From positions 1 to 7,726 of the forward strand of contig JAFDYP010000490.1 of NCBI GenBank assembly GCA_018267355.1: a DNA stretch of 7,726 nt, in the 5' to 3' direction. This document shows positions 5,601 to 7,726 of this stretch, in pieces. The translations under genes and the position numbers were made by a program. The notes under the pieces are model-generated. The model had not been told where the DNA came from, did not search any database, and saw only the letters and a list, made by a program, of their open reading frames with translations. The stretch's first letter is position 1, and every line of letters begins with the position of its first letter. The DNA is from Bacteroidota bacterium (GTDB taxonomy: Bacteria; Bacteroidota; Bacteroidia; Chitinophagales; LD1).

Positions 5601-6377
5601 ATGAGGATCGCTACCTATAATATCAATGGCGTGAACGGCCACCTGCCTATCCTACAGCGCTGGCTGGATGAGACCAAACCTGATGTGGCCTGCCTGCAGG
5701 AGCTAAAGGCGCCACAGGAGAAGTTTCCCCTAGATGCGATCTCTGAGCTGGGCTACCACGCCGTATGGCATGGCCAGAAAAGCTGGAACGGGGTAGCCAT
5801 TCTCTCCCGCAGCCAACATATACAGGAGGTGCGCCGCGCGCTGCCCGGCGATACGGAGGATGAGCACAGCCGCTATATAGAGGCCATCGTAGACGGCATA
5901 CTCATAGCCTGTCTCTATCTGCCTAATGGCAACCCGGCTCCGGGGCCCAAGTTTGACTATAAGTTATCATGGTTTAAAAGGCTGCAGGCCCATGCCAAGG
6001 ACCTGCTCAAACAAGATGTGCCTGTGGTGATGACGGGCGACTTTAACGTAATGCCGACTGACATAGATGTGTACAAACCTGAACGGTGGGTAGATGACGC
6101 GCTCTTCCGACCCGAGTCGCGCGAGGCCTGGCGCAAGCTCGTAGCTCTGGGCTGGACCGATGCGATACGCCACCTGCATCCGGATGAGGTGATCTATACC
6201 TTCTGGGACTACTTTCGCAATGCCTATGGCCGCAATGCCGGCCTGCGCATAGACCACTTCCTGCTCAGCCCGCATGTAGTACCTCGCCTGCGCAAGGCAG
6301 GTGTAGACAAGCACGTACGCGGCTGGGAGAAGTCCAGCGATCATGCGCCGGTCTGGATAGAGCTATCAGGTAAATAG
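5601..6377 (+). CDS. xth: Exonuclease III / AP endonuclease
   Basis: The ExoIII family cuts DNA at abasic sites and removes 3'-blocking groups in base excision repair. The 258-aa product has normal length and a complete set of catalytic positions. These are N7 in ATYNING, metal ligand E34 (CLQELK), Y106 (CLYLPNG), D147 and N149 (TGDFNV), D218 (LRIDHFLLS), and the D247-H248 pair (SSDHAP). Conserved TFWDYF lies near residue 200. No signal peptide is present, so it acts on the chromosome. It starts 56 bp after the lipoprotein gene and has a stem-loop just before its ATG. No other repair genes lie next to it. The family is certain; the exact split between exonuclease and AP-endonuclease activity cannot be read here. 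Confidence 0.95.
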   Translation: MRIATYNINGVNGHLPILQRWLDETKPDVACLQELKAPQEKFPLDAISELGYHAVWHGQKSWNGVAILSRSQHIQEVRRALPGDTEDEHSRYIEAIVDGILIACLYLPNGNPAPGPKFDYKLSWFKRLQAHAKDLLKQDVPVVMTGDFNVMPTDIDVYKPERWVDDALFRPESREAWRKLVALGWTDAIRHLHPDEVIYTFWDYFRNAYGRNAGLRIDHFLLSPHVVPRLRKAGVDKHVRGWEKSSDHAPVWIELSGK

Positions 6378-6386
6378 GCAAGCTCC

Positions 6387-6452
6387 GAAGCAAAGGAAGA
6401 CAGACTTTCCAAACTCATACAGGCGGTCGCATTTGTACCGCTTCCTTGCTCC
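6387..6452. repeat. Structured intergenic segment with nested inverted repeats
   Basis: GAAGCAAAGGAAG (6387-6399) pairs imperfectly with CTTCCTTGCTCC (6441-6452). Inside it lie GGAAG/CTTTCC and GCGGT/ACCGC (6423-6427 and 6437-6441). It directly follows the xth stop. No T-run follows, so a terminator is only a possibility. AGGCGGT recurs at 6421 and 6486. Confidence 0.3.
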
Positions 6453-6454
6453 AA

Positions 6455-6485
6455 TTGGGGTATGGGACTGAGGGAATGCTTTTTG
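6455..6485 (+). promoter_or_regulatory. Promoter candidate for the exported dehydrogenase
   Basis: A TTG (6455-6457) is followed after 20 bp by GCTTTTTG (6478-6485), which keeps the TTTG of the Bacteroidota -7 element but lacks its TA. The position would give a leader of about 20 nt before the ATG at 6511. The spacing is good and the sequence match poor. Confidence 0.3.
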
Positions 6486-6510
6486 AGGCGGTAACCCAAA
6501 ACCAGACACC

Positions 6511-7521
6511 ATGAGTGAGAAACATACCATAGACCGTCGTACCGTATTGAAGAATCTTGGCCTCGGTATAGCTACGCTCGCTGTGCTGCCCGCTATCCCC
6601 GGCCCGGCCGCTGCCGCCGGCACTCCCGCCAATATGGCCAAAGAACTGGAAGACCCGACTAAGAAATACCCTCGCCCACCCTTCAAAAGCCAGAAGCAGC
6701 CCTGGCCGGGACTAACCTCCAAGATGGACCCGCGCCCCGATCATGGCGAGAAGAGCTATGTGGGTGCGGGCCGCCTCACCGGCCGCCGGGCACTGATCAC
6801 GGGAGGTGACTCAGGTATGGGCCGTGCCGCGGCTATCGCCTATGCGCGTGAAGGAGCAGATGTAGCGATCAACTACCTGCCGGCAGAGGAGCCTGATGCA
6901 CAGGAGGTGGTAGCACTGATCCGCGAAGCCGGCCGCAAAGCCGTAGCCATACCCGGGGACCTGCGTGATGAGGCCTTCTGCAAGAAGATGGTGGAGACGG
7001 CTGTAAAAGAACTGGGCGGCCTGGACATACTGGTCAATAATGCTGGTCGGCAGCAGACCCGTGCCTCTATACTGGATGTGACGACCGAGGACTTCGACGC
7101 GACTATGAAGACGAATATTTACGCTCCCTTCTGGACGATCAAGGCGGCACTGCCACATCTGAAGCCCGGCTCGGTGATCATCGGCACCGCCTCAGAGCAG
7201 GCCTATGATCCTTCGCCTGACCTGTATGACTATGCCCAGACCAAGGCCGCTACCATGAACTATGTGAAGTCTTTGGCCAAACAACTAGCTCCGAAAGGTA
7301 TCCGTGTGAACGGTGTAGCTCCCGGCCCTATATGGACACCACTACAGGTGAGCGGCGGCGCCACACAGGAGAAGCTGGAGCACTTTGGCGAGCAGACACC
7401 CTTCAAGCGGCCGGGACAGCCGGCAGAGTTGGCCTCTATCTATGTACAGCTGGCAGATCCCGGGGCGAGCTATGCCACAGGGCAGATCTATGGATCATCA
7501 GGTGGGGCAGGGCAGCCGTAA
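6511..7521 (+). CDS. Tat-exported short-chain dehydrogenase/reductase, YghA-like
   Basis: This is a classical SDR oxidoreductase of unknown substrate. The 336-aa protein begins with a twin-arginine signal: D8-R9-R10-T11-V12-L13-K14, a hydrophobic stretch (about 16-30) and a cleavage-like PAAAA (32-36). The following segment, up to about residue 90 (KKYPRPPFKSQKQPWPG, MDPRPDHGEKSYVGAGRL), is the N-terminal extension typical of YghA-type SDRs. The Rossmann fold shows TGGDSGMG (97-104) and NNAG (176-179). The catalytic S228 and Y241-x3-K245 are intact, and VAPGPIWTPLQ and GQIYGSSGG complete the family pattern. Cofactor is probably NADP(H), but this is not decided by what I can see. A folded, cofactor-loaded enzyme fits Tat export to the periplasm. 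No partner gene is present. Confidence 0.9.
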   Translation: MSEKHTIDRRTVLKNLGLGIATLAVLPAIPGPAAAAGTPANMAKELEDPTKKYPRPPFKSQKQPWPGLTSKMDPRPDHGEKSYVGAGRLTGRRALITGGDSGMGRAAAIAYAREGADVAINYLPAEEPDAQEVVALIREAGRKAVAIPGDLRDEAFCKKMVETAVKELGGLDILVNNAGRQQTRASILDVTTEDFDATMKTNIYAPFWTIKAALPHLKPGSVIIGTASEQAYDPSPDLYDYAQTKAATMNYVKSLAKQLAPKGIRVNGVAPGPIWTPLQVSGGATQEKLEHFGEQTPFKRPGQPAELASIYVQLADPGASYATGQIYGSSGGAGQP

Positions 7522-7524
7522 GGC

Positions 7525-7541
7525 AAGTTTTCCGACTATAG
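7525..7541 (+). repeat. 17-bp direct repeat, copy 1
   Basis: AAGTTTTCCGACTATAG begins 4 bp after the dehydrogenase stop codon and recurs exactly at 7639-7655. The 97 bp between copies have no credible coding content. No open reading frame with family character and no terminator are visible in 7522-7726. Confidence 0.8.
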
Positions 7542-7638
7542 GAGGGTATAGCAAGGACCAGCCTATTGGCGGGCATTTTGTGAGGCATGAGCAATACTTT
7601 ACATGCGAAAAGAATCTCAAGTCACCGGCCTGGATACT

Positions 7639-7655
7639 AAGTTTTCCGACTATAG
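7639..7655 (+). repeat. 17-bp direct repeat, copy 2
   Basis: This is an exact copy of 7525-7541, starting 114 bp downstream of it. Immediately beyond it the sequence changes to about 21% GC (15 of 71 bases) up to the window edge. Confidence 0.8.
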
Positions 7656-7726
7656 CAACAACATATGTAGAAGCAAACAATACATAAAATAATGATATAA
7701 AAATAAGTAAACACCATTGTTTTTTA

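Noticed and set aside
5967..6344. A 125-codon minus-strand frame
   Set aside because: It is antisense to exonuclease III, whose catalytic residues are all present on the plus strand.
6366..6722. A 118-codon minus-strand frame over the dehydrogenase start
   Set aside because: It covers the intergenic gap and the Tat signal region in reverse; the hydrophobic look comes from the complementary GC-rich signal-peptide codons.
7525..7655. The two 17-bp repeats as a minimal CRISPR array
   Set aside because: The interval of 97 bp is too long for a spacer, there are only two copies, and no cas gene is present.
7332..7687. Plus-strand frames of 69 and 100 codons overlapping the dehydrogenase 3' end
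   Set aside because: They are mostly out-of-frame readings of the SDR C-terminus running into the repeat region, with no recognisable domain.

Overview
The window reads as a chromosomal segment of a Bacteroidota bacterium, most likely a Chitinophagales/Chitinophagaceae-type genome. Supporting signs are the rpmB-rpmG-DUF4295 ribosomal micro-operon followed by ftsY and rimO, a bacillithiol-pathway bshC, start codons without clear Shine-Dalgarno sequences, and promoter-like TTG / TAnnTTTG pairs, as in the Bacteroidota consensus. The lineage is inferred from protein character and gene order only.

Left part (1-4391), all on the minus strand. Reading in the direction of transcription, a well-formed promoter (4361-4391) drives rpmB (bL28), rpmG (bL33) and a 54-aa DUF4295 protein, which ends at a hairpin/U-tract terminator (3631-3664). 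Next come ftsY (SRP receptor GTPase), rimO (methylthiotransferase for ribosomal protein S12) and bshC (bacillithiol synthesis), which runs off the left edge. Most of this block serves ribosome structure, ribosome modification and co-translational targeting.

Middle (4392-5004). A minus-strand adrenodoxin-type [2Fe-2S] ferredoxin gene has an exact TACATTTG -7 box. It is divergent from the rightward genes across a 160-bp spacer holding an 8-bp inverted repeat.

Right part (5005-7726), plus strand. It carries an unrecognised lipoprotein, an exonuclease III/AP endonuclease, and a YghA-like short-chain dehydrogenase with a twin-arginine signal peptide. The window ends in a 205-bp non-coding stretch that has an exact 17-bp direct repeat and a sharp drop in GC.

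No mobile-element gene, CRISPR array, tRNA or rRNA is visible, and I do not see a complete new biological system. The most interesting content is small repeated DNA. A palindromic Bacteroidota-type repeat is embedded in frame inside bshC. Two related 7-bp-period tandem arrays sit directly upstream of ftsY and rimO and share the same 9-bp 5' boundary. The 17-bp direct repeat lies beyond the exported dehydrogenase.
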